Source: Methanobrevibacter ruminantium
GTDB lineage: Archaea > Methanobacteriota > Methanobacteria > Methanobacteriales > Methanobacteriaceae
Direction of reading: 5' to 3'
Assembly: GCA_004553595.1 (NCBI GenBank)
Contig: SFKZ01000012.1
Coordinates: 1-60,441, forward strand
DNA: 60,441 nt
Shown here piece after piece: positions 1 through 8,809 of this stretch; position 1 is the stretch's first letter; every line of letters starts with the position of its first letter. The translations under genes were made by a program, and so were the position numbers. Under the pieces are notes generated by a model. The model ran no database searches and was not told the DNA's origin. It was given only the letters and a program-made list of their open reading frames with translations.

Positions 1-26
1 AATTTAGTAAGGAGGATACAAAATTT

Positions 27-2810
27 ATGAAATTTAAGAAATCATATGTCCTTTTGATTTCATTGATATCATTGTTCCTATTATTGGGAATGAGCACTGT
101 ATCTGCTGCAAGCGATGCTGATGTTATTGCTCAAGACATGTCAATAGATGATGTCAGTGAGATTGTGGATGTTGATAACAATTTAAATGATGTTGAAACC
201 TTATCCGAAGGAGAAGAAACTGTTCCGGATCAACCTGGAATCGGTGGTAATCGTGAGGAAGATAGAGATAATCCAGTTGAGTATTCCATCAACACTGCCA
301 TTAATGCAGAGGATAAGGAATACTCCTATGGAGATACCATTAGGATCAATTTCAATCTCACTGATGATGAAGGTAACCCTATTAATGATACTAATGCAAG
401 TAATTTCAAAGTATATTACAAGAATGCTACTGATGAAGGGGACTTTAACACTACTGTAGGTTTCAGCATAAACAACGAATCTCAAATTGTCTTGAATCAA
501 TTGAGTGTTGGAAACTATTCAATTAATATCCAATTTCTCAACAGTACAATTGGAGATAAGAATTACACTGAATCTAATAAAATCATTAGTTTAAACATTA
601 CTAAAACTGGTACAAGATTCAATGCAACCACTGCAAAGGTTCAAATTGATGAGGATGTAATAATTCCTTTCACAATCCTTGTTGATTGTAATAAGACTCT
701 TAATGTCAATGCAAGCAGATTGAATGTTACTGTTAATAATGAGGAATATAGCTTTACAAATATCACTGGTGGAAATAATGTAACCAATGGTATTAAGTTA
801 ACTAATTTCACAAAAGAGATAGGTAATTATGCCATTCTCATTAAGTATGAAGGTAATGATAATTGTGAAGAATCCCAGATTCCATTTGAATTGCATATTG
901 TTGAAAACAATACAATTACTACTAATGATACATTTAAAGTAAATGATTCTAATAAAACAATCACAATTCCATTTTCAATAACCAATTCTCAAATTGTAAA
1001 TGTTACTGATGAAGAAACCGGTGAAAACAGTACCATTGTAAATGTTACTAACAAAACAGTGGATGCAGAGAATTTATTATTGGTTTTAACATATGATAAT
1101 GGAACTGAAAATATCACTGTTGTAATGAATCATAATAACTTCACATTAACTGGTACAGAAGGAAATTACTCCATTGAATTAACTGTTCCTATTGAATTCA
1201 ATACTACATTATATAAAGCTCAATTAGTAATCATTTATGCAAATGACACTTTAAATGAAACCAACAAAACAATCAATTTAGTTGCTTTTAAGGAAGTAAG
1301 CGTAATTCCTGTTGATGATGGAGATAAAGCAGATTACCAATTTGGAAACTTTACATTCAAATTAGTGGATGCTAATAATCAAACTGTTATTATAGCTAAT
1401 GAAAATGTTACTCTTACTGGATTCTGGTTCTATTCAATCACTGAAAAAGGAACACCATTATCAACTTCAAAATCTTTCATAACTGATGAAAATGGTACAT
1501 TTGTATTTAATGATACAATGTTGAGTTTAAATATTGATCAAATTGCGATTTATTATAACTTCACCTCACTTCCTGCAGGTACTTATAATGCTACATTCGC
1601 AACCAGCGGATTTTATCAAGTAATAGGTAAGAATAATATCACAGTTCTTCCAATAGAAGCAAGAATCATAGCAAAAGATCTTACATGTGAATACGGCAAT
1701 CTTTTACATTATACTTTCCAATTGTTCTCTGACAAGTATAATGCACCAATCAAATTTGCTAATGTTCAATTTATGATAAATGCTTCCAATATCAATGCAG
1801 TTAGAGATGGAGTAACCAATGCAACTGGATGGTATACCAGCCCAGATTTGAATTTAACTGCAGGTGTATACAATTTAACTCTCAAAACAACTGGAGATAG
1901 CTTAAATTGCAGTGATGCTAAAGCTAAGTTAAATCTTACACAAAGAAATGCTACTGTAACCGCTTCCAATAGAACCATTTACTATAACTCTGATTATGCA
2001 GCTGTAGTAAAATTAATAGACAAGAAAACTGGTAAGGCAGTGGCAAATGCTTATGTTTGGGTAAGGATTTACACAGGTTCCAAATACACAGACTTCGTCG
2101 GTAAAACCAATAAGAACGGAAACGTTTACGTAAGCACTCCTTTGTCTGTTGGAAAGCATAAGATCGTTTATCAATCTGTTGATAACAACTATAAGTCTGG
2201 CCAAATTACAAGATACTTAACTGTAAAAAAAGCTTCTGCTAAATTTTCAGCTCCAAAAGTATCTACCTACTATAAATCTGGCAGGGTTTTCAAAATCAAA
2301 TTGATCAACACTAAGACCAATAAGCCAATCCACTCCGGTACAATGAACATTAAGATTTATATTTCTAAAAACAAGTACTATAATTATACCGGTGTCACTG
2401 ATGCTAAAGGTTTTGTTCAATTTAAAGCAACTTTAAAACCTGGAACTTATAAGGTTGTTGTCAGCGATTATGATAAAGGATACACTGCTAAAGCTGTAAC
2501 AAGTCAGATTAAAGTTAGCAAATCTCCTATTAAGATTGCTTCTACAGCTTTAAAAGTTAAAAAAGGCAAATACTTTAAAGTTAAGGTAACAAGCACTAAA
2601 AGCAAAAAGGTCCTTTCTGCTGTAAAGGTTAAAGTGAGAATTTATACTGGCAAAAAGTACAAGACTTACACTATCAAAACCAATAAGAAAGGAATCGCAA
2701 GCTTGAAGATTAAGCAAAAAGTAGGAAAACACAAAGTTGTTCTTACTCCTTATCAAACCAAGTATTACACTGCTAAGAAGGTTACTAAAACTTTAAGAGT
2801 TGTTAAATAA
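27..2810 (+). CDS. Secreted adhesin-like protein with Ig-like repeats
   Basis: A 927-aa exported surface protein. Residues 1-28 form a signal peptide: a Lys-rich start, a Leu/Ile core and an SAA-type cleavage site. An acidic stretch follows, then about 600 residues of Asn/Thr-rich beta domains with very many N-x-S/T sequons. The last 280 or so residues hold three related repeats of about 85 residues, each with an alternating-hydrophobic pattern and a T(N/D)xxG turn, and they are very rich in Lys and Tyr. No C-terminal membrane anchor or sortase motif is visible, so the basic C-terminus may bind the acidic cell wall by charge; that is inference. Start: GGAGGA at 11-16 precedes ATG 27. It resembles the adhesin-like proteins common in gut Methanobrevibacter. 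The ligand is unknown. Confidence 0.85.
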   Translation: MKFKKSYVLLISLISLFLLLGMSTVSAASDADVIAQDMSIDDVSEIVDVDNNLNDVETLSEGEETVPDQPGIGGNREEDRDNPVEYSINTAINAEDKEYSYGDTIRINFNLTDDEGNPINDTNASNFKVYYKNATDEGDFNTTVGFSINNESQIVLNQLSVGNYSINIQFLNSTIGDKNYTESNKIISLNITKTGTRFNATTAKVQIDEDVIIPFTILVDCNKTLNVNASRLNVTVNNEEYSFTNITGGNNVTNGIKLTNFTKEIGNYAILIKYEGNDNCEESQIPFELHIVENNTITTNDTFKVNDSNKTITIPFSITNSQIVNVTDEETGENSTIVNVTNKTVDAENLLLVLTYDNGTENITVVMNHNNFTLTGTEGNYSIELTVPIEFNTTLYKAQLVIIYANDTLNETNKTINLVAFKEVSVIPVDDGDKADYQFGNFTFKLVDANNQTVIIANENVTLTGFWFYSITEKGTPLSTSKSFITDENGTFVFNDTMLSLNIDQIAIYYNFTSLPAGTYNATFATSGFYQVIGKNNITVLPIEARIIAKDLTCEYGNLLHYTFQLFSDKYNAPIKFANVQFMINASNINAVRDGVTNATGWYTSPDLNLTAGVYNLTLKTTGDSLNCSDAKAKLNLTQRNATVTASNRTIYYNSDYAAVVKLIDKKTGKAVANAYVWVRIYTGSKYTDFVGKTNKNGNVYVSTPLSVGKHKIVYQSVDNNYKSGQITRYLTVKKASAKFSAPKVSTYYKSGRVFKIKLINTKTNKPIHSGTMNIKIYISKNKYYNYTGVTDAKGFVQFKATLKPGTYKVVVSDYDKGYTAKAVTSQIKVSKSPIKIASTALKVKKGKYFKVKVTSTKSKKVLSAVKVKVRIYTGKKYKTYTIKTNKKGIASLKIKQKVGKHKVVLTPYQTKYYTAKKVTKTLRVVK

Positions 2811-2835
2811 TTGGAAAATTAAACAAAATTAGTTA

Positions 2836-2870
2836 AATTAAGAGATTCATTCTCTTAATTCTTTTTTTTT
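2836..2870 (+). terminator. Hairpin plus T-run terminator after the adhesin gene
   Basis: A perfect 10-bp stem (2836-2845 pairs with 2851-2860, 5-nt loop) is followed at once by a T-run. It lies 26 nt after the adhesin stop codon, as expected for an intrinsic-type terminator. Confidence 0.7.
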
Positions 2871-2900
2871 AAAACAAGCATTTTATTTTATAAATAAGTA

Positions 2901-2923
2901 TTTTTTTTTTTTTTTTTTTTTTT
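2901..2923. repeat. Poly-T homopolymer (about 23 T)
   Basis: An uninterrupted run of 23 T lies between the adhesin gene and the convergent aroD gene. It is the longest homopolymer I noticed in the window. It may be slippage-prone, and its exact length may be an assembly estimate. Confidence 0.9.
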
Positions 2924-3032
2924 AAAACGTTATTTCTAGTTTTATATCAATTTTATCTATTTTTAAAAAGAGTCTAAAAAAATTAATATTCTATTTTTAA
3001 GTTAATCAATTAAAAAAAGTAAATGAGGATTG

Positions 3033-3716
3033 TTATTTCAAATCATCTGTATTTATTAAATCACTGTTCATCAATGATTTCATTGTATCAATGTCTATTT
3101 GTCCAGGTGCTGTATTGTCATTTACTACAGCAAAAGTAAATGGTGTATTGAATTTAGATGCAATAACCCTTGTATAGCTTCCCAATTCTCCCATGGAAAT
3201 AGCTACAACGTTATCGAAGTGAGATAATAATGGTAAAATTGTCAATGTATCCTCTAATGTATTAGGCATAACTGCTATCTTTGCAATGTCTCCAAGTTGT
3301 TTTTCCTGAATTACAATGTCCATTAATATGTCCAAATCAGGAGTTTGTTTGAAGTTATGATAAGAAATGATGGATGTTACTCCAGTTTCTGTAATTGATT
3401 CAATAAGCTCTCTATCAGTTTGAAGCTCTACATCAACATAATCAGCCACATCACAACATTCTCTAAGTATAGCTATCCTGTCATCTTCACTGCCTCTAAA
3501 GGATCCTCCTTCCTTAGCAGTCCTATTGGTTGCTATTGTTGGGAAATTGATTTCTTCTAGGATTTCCTTTACAATCTTAGGATTAGGATTTTCCATGCCA
3601 TCTATTCTAAGTTCAAGAATGTCTGCACCTTTTATTATGCAATCGTTAGCAACTTTCAAGATGTCTTCCTTGTTCTTTTGGAAAATTGGAATAGCTATTT
3701 TAGTTTCACTGTACAC
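3033..3716 (-). CDS. aroD: 3-dehydroquinate dehydratase, type I (AroD)
   Basis: Cytosolic shikimate-pathway enzyme that dehydrates 3-dehydroquinate to 3-dehydroshikimate through a Schiff base. The 227-aa protein has the type I (beta/alpha)8 signatures: ELRID at 35-39, a TNR motif near 63-65 followed by a Gly-rich loop, the catalytic His120 in SYHNF, the Schiff-base Lys146 in AKIAVMP, and a conserved APGQ near the C-terminus. The length is normal for archaeal type I enzymes, which are shorter than the E. coli one. The gene stands alone, convergent with the adhesin gene and divergent from the next gene, so it is not in an aro operon here. Confidence 0.93.
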   Translation of the reverse strand: MYSETKIAIPIFQKNKEDILKVANDCIIKGADILELRIDGMENPNPKIVKEILEEINFPTIATNRTAKEGGSFRGSEDDRIAILRECCDVADYVDVELQTDRELIESITETGVTSIISYHNFKQTPDLDILMDIVIQEKQLGDIAKIAVMPNTLEDTLTILPLLSHFDNVVAISMGELGSYTRVIASKFNTPFTFAVVNDNTAPGQIDIDTMKSLMNSDLINTDDLK

Positions 3717-3898
3717 GCTGTTTACCCCATTTTAAAAACATAATTTTTATCATTTTTTGATTTTAATTTTTATTTACTAATATATTTAACTTATTTAATT
3801 AAATACTTAATTGATTTCAAGTATGTTTTATACAATTATCAATGTTTAATAAATAATTAAAGATATTAACTATAAAAGCTAAAGATATTAATGATATT

Positions 3899-4624
3899 AT
3901 GAAAGTTGTAGCTATTGGTGCAGATATTTCAAGCAATGATGTTTCCGTTTCCGATTCATTAGTTGAAAACATTGAAAAGGACATTCCTAAACTCTTCGAA
4001 TTGGGAGCAAGAAAGGCAGCTTTAACAAATGTTACAGGAGATGATGTTGTAATCACTGCATTTGTTGAAGATGAGTTATTGGAAACAGTTAATGCAGGAA
4101 TTGTAGAAATATTAAGAAACAATGCAGAAGATTTAGGTGATGTGGCAGGAATCTCTGAAGATCCTGATAATGCTGGAGAAGGCATATCCTATGCAGAAGC
4201 AAATCTGGAAGAAGGTCCTTTTCAGGATGCAATCATAATGGCATTTGACACCTATGGAGGGGAATCTTTTGTAGCTGATGTGGCTAATTCTGCTATAGAA
4301 GCAGCAAGTGGAATGAAATCAGTCACAGGAGTCAGCGATAAGATAGGTACAAGAACTGATATTCCAGGAGTAGGGTATGTATCCATTGATGACACTGATG
4401 ATCCTGTTGTGGTTGTTTCAGTAAATGAATTGGAACAGATTGCTGTTGTTGCAAGTGCTATGGTTGGAGCAGCTTTAGGTAATAAAAACACTTATCTCGT
4501 AAAGAGGCATACTGCATGCAATGTGCTTCCAGGAAGTGTCTTGGTATCTGTAACTGCATTAATGAATGGAAATATGATAGATTTATCTATACCATTTGAA
4601 AACAAAACTAGAATTTTAGGTTAA
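3899..4624 (+). CDS. Conserved hypothetical protein, 241 aa
   Basis: I do not recognise a characterised family. The protein is 241 aa and looks soluble, with no signal peptide. It has alternating beta/alpha stretches and Gly/Ala/Asp-rich loops: an N-terminal KVVAIGADIS strand, a DTYGGESFVADVANSA segment near 120, an IGTRTDIPGVGYVSIDD segment near 150-166, and a late hydrophobic helix around AVVASAMVGAALG. The well-formed secondary-structure pattern and the start codon just after a promoter-like AT region support a real gene. It is divergent from aroD and has no close downstream partner, so its job is open. An enzyme of central methanogen metabolism is possible but unsupported. Confidence 0.75.
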   Translation: MKVVAIGADISSNDVSVSDSLVENIEKDIPKLFELGARKAALTNVTGDDVVITAFVEDELLETVNAGIVEILRNNAEDLGDVAGISEDPDNAGEGISYAEANLEEGPFQDAIIMAFDTYGGESFVADVANSAIEAASGMKSVTGVSDKIGTRTDIPGVGYVSIDDTDDPVVVVSVNELEQIAVVASAMVGAALGNKNTYLVKRHTACNVLPGSVLVSVTALMNGNMIDLSIPFENKTRILG

Positions 4625-4781
4625 GTATCATCTTAATTGATTTTAGATGCTATTATTTTAATTATTTTTAATAAAGCAGTAGTTTAATTAATCATAAATT
4701 AGATTATTCTTTATTAAAATTTTTTCTTATTTTTTATCCTATATTTTTCATTTTATTTCTCCTAATTTTTCTAATTTTTTA

Positions 4782-4882
4782 CTTATTTTTTTTATTATTC
4801 TTATTTTTTTTATTATTCTTATTTTTTTTATTATTCTTATTTTTTTTATTATTCTTATTTTTTTTATTATTCTTATTTTTTT
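4782..4882. repeat. 18-bp tandem repeat, 5 full copies plus a partial
   Basis: The unit CTTATTTTTTTTATTATT is repeated exactly at 4782, 4800, 4818, 4836 and 4854, with a partial copy from 4872. It fills part of the 334-bp gap between two plus-strand genes. The rest of that gap is T-rich and holds no gene I can support. The T-rich strand could help terminate the upstream transcript. Confidence 0.9.
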
Positions 4883-4958
4883 CTTTATAACTTAATTTAG
4901 TAAACTTTAAGGTTATATTGAATATATTGAACTGTATAACTTTAAGAGAGGTGATAAA

Positions 4959-5258
4959 GTGAATGATATTGGTAAAATCTTGGTTGGTGTTCTAATCGGT
5001 TTGATTTTAGTAGGATTAGTAATCACATTTGCCCCGTCTGGAGCTTATGATAATTCTACTGATGTTTCTGTAGCAGATCAATCCCAATCCAACGATAAGG
5101 GTGGAATATTAAACTTTGTTCAAAACTCAACATCCAATTCTTCTGCAGTTAGCAGCAATGGTTCAGGTTCTCAACTTAGTTCAAGCAGTTCTGGTAGCGG
5201 TGTTACTGGTGGAGGAGTAGAATACAATGCTCAAGAGGGTAGCGGATATTATTACTAA
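4959..5258 (+). CDS. Small membrane-anchored or secreted Ser/Gly-rich protein (99 aa, apparently truncated)
   Basis: It begins with a GTG codon at 4959, preceded by GAGAGGTGA (4945-4953). Residues 6-27 form one hydrophobic helix, a membrane anchor or uncleaved signal. The remainder is a low-complexity Ser/Asn/Gly linker ending in a Tyr triplet. This is followed by TAA at 5256. The same frame stays open for 38 more codons, which read like normal protein until a second TAA at 5373. The gene therefore looks like the front part of a 138-codon gene cut by a recent stop. The function is unknown; a short cell-surface protein is the most one can say. Confidence 0.65.
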   Translation: MNDIGKILVGVLIGLILVGLVITFAPSGAYDNSTDVSVADQSQSNDKGGILNFVQNSTSNSSAVSSNGSGSQLSSSSSGSGVTGGGVEYNAQEGSGYYY

Positions 5259-5375
5259 ATAAACTATAGTGATAGCAATTTCCGTCAATACGATACTAAA
5301 ACTGGAGATTTAATCGGTTCTAGTTTTGACGAAGACCAAGAAAAATTAGGTAATTATAATGGAGAAATGCTTTAA
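5259..5375 (+). pseudogene. In-frame continuation of the preceding gene beyond a TAA stop
   Basis: These are 38 sense codons plus TAA in the same frame as the 99-aa protein. They encode a polar segment (NYSDSNFRQYDTKTGDLIG, then an acidic DEDQEKLGNYNGEML tail). The segment has no start codon or ribosome site of its own. Its mixed, protein-like composition differs from the T-rich DNA after 5376. The simplest reading is a nonsense change in a formerly 138-codon gene. Stop readthrough or a sequence error are alternatives. Confidence 0.55.
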
Positions 5376-5687
5376 ATTAAATTTTATTTTTACCATTTTT
5401 CGGAATAATATAAAATTTTAATTTTTTATTTTTCTCTTATTTTTATGCTATTTCTATTTCTTATTTCTATTTTTAGATTATTTTTTTACATTTTGCATTC
5501 TATTTCTTATTTCTGTTTCTTTAAAATTTTCAAATTTTATATATTTTTAATAAATAAATGATTAACTATTTAATATTTAAGAACTATATATAATAATATT
5601 AATAATTTTTAAGATTATTATCTAAATTTAAACTTAATTTAATTAATTAATTTGAAATAATTATTTAAAATTTCGATTGTGGTTCAT
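5376..5687. other. Intergenic region with the promoter of sucD
   Basis: 312 bp of T-rich DNA without a supportable gene. A TATA-like element, CTATATATAATA at 5584-5595, lies about 95 nt before the sucD start and is the best promoter candidate. Confidence 0.45.
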
Positions 5688-6554
5688 ATGATAATATTGA
5701 ATGAAAATACAAAATGTTTAGTACAAGGAATTACTGGAAAACAAGGCCAATTCCATACTGAACAGATGATTAAATACAATACAAAGATTGTAGCAGGAGT
5801 AACTCCAGGCAAAGGCGGTCAAGAGGTTTGCGGAGTTCCTGTTTTTGATTCTATTGAAGAAGCTAAGGAGAATGTAGATGTAAATGCATCAATCATATTC
5901 GTACCAGCACCATTTGCAAAGGATGCTGCATTTGAATCCATTGATCATTTGGATTTGGTTATTATAATCACTGAACACATTCCTATTCATGACACTATGG
6001 GAATCATGGCTTATGCAAAAGCAAAAGGCGTCACTGTTATTGGACCAAACACTCCTGGTGTAATTTCCCCTAAAGTGGGAAAACTTGGTATCATGCCTAC
6101 ACATATCTTCTCTGAAGGTGATGTTGGAGTTATTTCCAGAAGTGGTACATTGACTTACGAAATTGCAAGCCAATTGACCCGTGCAGGAATTGGACAAAGT
6201 ACTTGTGTAGGTATTGGAGGAGACCCTGTTATCGGTACTCCATACATTGAAGTATTGGATATGTTCGAAAACGACCCTGATACAAAAGAAATCGTATTGA
6301 TTGGTGAAATCGGTGGAGGTGCTGAAGAAGCTGCTGCTGAATACATCAAGGACAATATTACAAAACCTGTTGTAGCTTATATTGCAGGTCTTTCTGCACC
6401 ACCTGGAAAAAGAATGGGTCACGCAGGAGCTATCATTGCTGGTAACTCAGGTACTGCAAAAAGCAAAATGGAAGCTTTGGCAGCTGCTGGTGTAAAAGTA
6501 GCTACAAAACCTTCTGAAATAGTGGAATTTATTAAAGAAGTTCGTGGAGAATAA
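5688..6554 (+). CDS. sucD: Succinate-CoA ligase (ADP-forming), alpha subunit
   Basis: Alpha subunit of succinyl-CoA synthetase, which interconverts succinyl-CoA and succinate with nucleotide formation in the partial TCA cycle. The 288-aa protein shows the N-terminal CoA-binding Rossmann fold (CLVQGITGKQG near 9-19), the PNTPG motif near 115, a GGDPVIGTPY segment, and the active-site phosphohistidine in GHAGAI at about residue 245, matching His246 of E. coli SucD. I chose ATG 5688 over the GTG three codons upstream because the family begins with a short xILN/D-x-NTK sequence. The beta subunit (sucC) is not adjacent, so the two subunits are encoded apart in this genome. Confidence 0.93.
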   Translation: MIILNENTKCLVQGITGKQGQFHTEQMIKYNTKIVAGVTPGKGGQEVCGVPVFDSIEEAKENVDVNASIIFVPAPFAKDAAFESIDHLDLVIIITEHIPIHDTMGIMAYAKAKGVTVIGPNTPGVISPKVGKLGIMPTHIFSEGDVGVISRSGTLTYEIASQLTRAGIGQSTCVGIGGDPVIGTPYIEVLDMFENDPDTKEIVLIGEIGGGAEEAAAEYIKDNITKPVVAYIAGLSAPPGKRMGHAGAIIAGNSGTAKSKMEALAAAGVKVATKPSEIVEFIKEVRGE

Positions 6555-6664
6555 TCTCTCCATCTTTTTTTTATTTTCTAAATTATCAAAATTACACAAA
6601 TCTAAAAAATTAAAATTTACAGAAACTCTATTTTTATAGGAAAACTATTTTTCTCGGTGATAAT

Positions 6665-7867
6665 ATGGATAAAGAAGAAATCATTGAAAAGTTATTGGCT
6701 GGTGAAATGAAGCTTTATCAAATTGACAAGTTTACTGAAAATGCTACAGAAGCTTTAGACATTAGAAGGGAATTTATAGAAAGACATTCCAATTGCCAGC
6801 TTGAAAAGATAGCAGACTATACATTGGATATGGAACTTGCTTTTGCAAAGAATATTGAAAACCCTATAGGAACAGTGCAAATACCTATTGGAGTTGCAGG
6901 TCCCTTAAAAGTCAATGGAGAATATGCCAAAGATGCTTTCTTTGTGCCACTTGCTACATCTGAAGGTGCATTATTGGCTTCAGTAAATAGGGGCTGTTCA
7001 GCCATCACTGCGGCTGGAGGGGCTAATGCAAGGGTAATCGGCGATAAGATGACAAGAGCTCCTGCTATCAAAACCAATTCAATCGTTGAGGCTGTAAATG
7101 TCAAGAAATGGTTTGAAGATAAGTTTGATGAGCTTAAGGAAATCGCAGAATCCACAACAAGCCATGGAAAATTGGTTAAGATAGATCCAATCATCATTGT
7201 AGGAAATTATGTTTATCCTCGTTTTGTTTACTCAACTGGAGACAGCATGGGCATGAACATGGTAACCATTGCCACTGAAAAGGTCTTGGCTAAATTGCAT
7301 GAGGATTTAGGAGTTCATGCTTTGGCTTTAAGCGGAAATCTATGTGTAGATAAGAAACCTGCAGCAATCAATATAGTGGAAGGAAGAGGAAAAACTGTTG
7401 TTGCAGACATTTTAATCCCTGAATCTATTGTAAGGGCAAAGCTTAAGACAACTGCAAAGGCAATAGAAGAGGTAAACACTGCTAAAAACTTGATAGGTTC
7501 CGCAGCAGCAGGCAGCATGGCTTTCAATGCTCACTTTGCAAACATGATTGGGGCGATATTCTTAGCTACCGGTCAGGATGAAGCGCATGTTGTTGAAGGT
7601 TCATTGGGAATTACAACTGCAGAGGATAGGGATGGAGACTTATACTTCTCTGTAAACATGCCTGATTTGCCTATCGCTACCATTGGTGGTGGAACAAGGC
7701 TTGAAACTGCAAATGAAGGATTGCAGATAATCGATTGTGCAGGATCAGGTAAGGTAAACAAATTTGCTGAAATTGTCATTTCAACTGTTATGGCAGGTGA
7801 ATTGTCCTTAATTGCAGCAATATCTGCAGGACACTTGGCAAAAGCTCACCAAGAGCTTGGAAGATAA
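6665..7867 (+). CDS. hmgA: Hydroxymethylglutaryl-CoA reductase (HMG-CoA reductase)
   Basis: Reduces HMG-CoA to mevalonate with NADPH, the committed step towards archaeal isoprenoid lipids. The 400-aa soluble enzyme lacks the eukaryotic membrane domain, as in other archaeal class I enzymes. Visible motifs are ENPIGTVQIPIGVAGP near 60-80, SEGALLASVNRGC near 98-112 with the catalytic Glu, DSMGMNM in the cofactor-binding region, TGQDEAHVVEGS near 300, GGGTRLETA near 340, and a C-terminal GHLAKAH with the catalytic His. The start is set by GGTGA four nt before ATG 6665. It belongs to the same pathway as the GGGP synthase at 12.6 kb but is not co-transcribed with it. Confidence 0.96.
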   Translation: MDKEEIIEKLLAGEMKLYQIDKFTENATEALDIRREFIERHSNCQLEKIADYTLDMELAFAKNIENPIGTVQIPIGVAGPLKVNGEYAKDAFFVPLATSEGALLASVNRGCSAITAAGGANARVIGDKMTRAPAIKTNSIVEAVNVKKWFEDKFDELKEIAESTTSHGKLVKIDPIIIVGNYVYPRFVYSTGDSMGMNMVTIATEKVLAKLHEDLGVHALALSGNLCVDKKPAAINIVEGRGKTVVADILIPESIVRAKLKTTAKAIEEVNTAKNLIGSAAAGSMAFNAHFANMIGAIFLATGQDEAHVVEGSLGITTAEDRDGDLYFSVNMPDLPIATIGGGTRLETANEGLQIIDCAGSGKVNKFAEIVISTVMAGELSLIAAISAGHLAKAHQELGR

Positions 7868-7984
7868 TTGTTTTTAATTTTATTAAATCTTTTATATTAT
7901 TCTTATTATTTTATTTTTTCATTATTTTCTCAGTAATTGCTGATATGGATTAAATTTTTTCTATTTTTATAACTATTGATTATT

Positions 7985-8359
7985 ATGCCCGACAATGAAT
8001 ATATTGATTTTAAAAAGGAATTTGAAGAATTCAAAAAAGAATTGGAATCCAGTAAACCTATGTTTGATGATGAATCTATAGAGTTCAATGATTTTGATAA
8101 TTTAATATCAAAAGATGATGATTTTGATCTTTTAGATAGCATAGATGAATCTAATGATCATGCTAATTTAACTCATGATTATCCTAAAATTGCTCTTGAA
8201 ACAGATGATATTCTAATGAATTTAACCCTTAAAAAGGATTATTCCACTATTGATGATTTGGAAAAGAGGAAAGAGGGATTCATCAAGGATTTAAAGGATT
8301 TTATTGATGAATTTGAATCAACTGAAGAGTCAAGTCAATTGATGAAGTATTATGATTGA
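7985..8359 (+). CDS. Small acidic hypothetical protein
   Basis: A 124-aa protein very rich in Asp, Glu, Phe and Ile, with predicted amphipathic helices at both ends (a KKEFEEFKKELE-like N-terminus and an EKRKEGFIKDLKDFIDEFE-like C-terminus). There is no Cys cluster, membrane span or signal peptide. I prefer ATG 7985 to the TTG three codons upstream. I recognise no family; it could be a small protein-binding factor. Amino-acid use is protein-like rather than random AT-rich translation. Confidence 0.6.
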   Translation: MPDNEYIDFKKEFEEFKKELESSKPMFDDESIEFNDFDNLISKDDDFDLLDSIDESNDHANLTHDYPKIALETDDILMNLTLKKDYSTIDDLEKRKEGFIKDLKDFIDEFESTEESSQLMKYYD

Positions 8360-8496
8360 ATGTTTAGATTATAGTTGAGTTTTCATATATTTTAATTTCA
8401 AATATAAAATAATAAATACTAAAATGAACATATAAACAATTACTTATTAACAATAGTTAAAATTTTATTTTGGCTGTTTTAATTAAAGGTGATATT

Positions 8497-8652
8497 ATGT
8501 GTAGTTCTGGAGGCCCAATGGCTGATCTTTCAATGAAAAAATTGAAAACAAAGAAATATAAATGCTTAGATTGTGGAAATGATTTTAAAGGATTAGGTAA
8601 AAAGGTTATCTGTCCTTCCTGTCAAAGTGACAACGTAGAAGCACAAGAATAA
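8497..8652 (+). CDS. Small zinc-ribbon protein
   Basis: A 51-aa protein with two CxxC knuckles: KCLDCGNDF at about 26-34 and CPSCQSDN at about 39-46, a classic rubredoxin-like zinc ribbon. An extra Cys follows the initiator Met (MCSSGGP). The start is ATG 8497, because AGGTGAT at 8485-8491 sits at the spacing usual in this window; the longer frame from TTG 8470 has no ribosome site. It may be a nucleic-acid or protein-binding accessory factor; the partner is not visible from context. Confidence 0.75.
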   Translation: MCSSGGPMADLSMKKLKTKKYKCLDCGNDFKGLGKKVICPSCQSDNVEAQE

Positions 8653-8671
8653 GTATATTGCTATTTTATAT

Positions 8672-8710
8672 GTTAAGAGTGAATGTTTCATTTGCTCTTT
8701 AACTTTTTTT
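8672..8710 (+). terminator. Terminator-like hairpin plus T-run
   Basis: GTTAAGAG (8672-8679) can pair with CTCTTTAAC (8695-8703) with one bulged T, followed by seven T. It lies 20 nt after the zinc-ribbon gene. Confidence 0.55.
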
Positions 8711-8809
8711 ATTATTTTATTACACCTGTTTTTCGAATTTTTATTATTTTTATTTCAATATTAAAAGATTTTATCATTTTAAGTCAATTAAATCATTATC
8801 TGTGATATC

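Noticed and set aside
3817..4185. 122-codon minus-strand frame across the 241-aa gene
   Set aside because: It is antisense to a well-formed plus-strand protein, rich in Ser/Thr as expected for a shadow frame, and has no ribosome site.
5256..5258. Recoded stop codon for a special amino acid
   Set aside because: The codon is TAA. Pyrrolysine uses TAG and selenocysteine TGA, and there is no evident structured element after it.
5889..6422. 177-codon minus-strand frame inside sucD
   Set aside because: The composition (Cys, Ser, Asn, His rich) is that of an antisense shadow, and sucD is certain on the plus strand.
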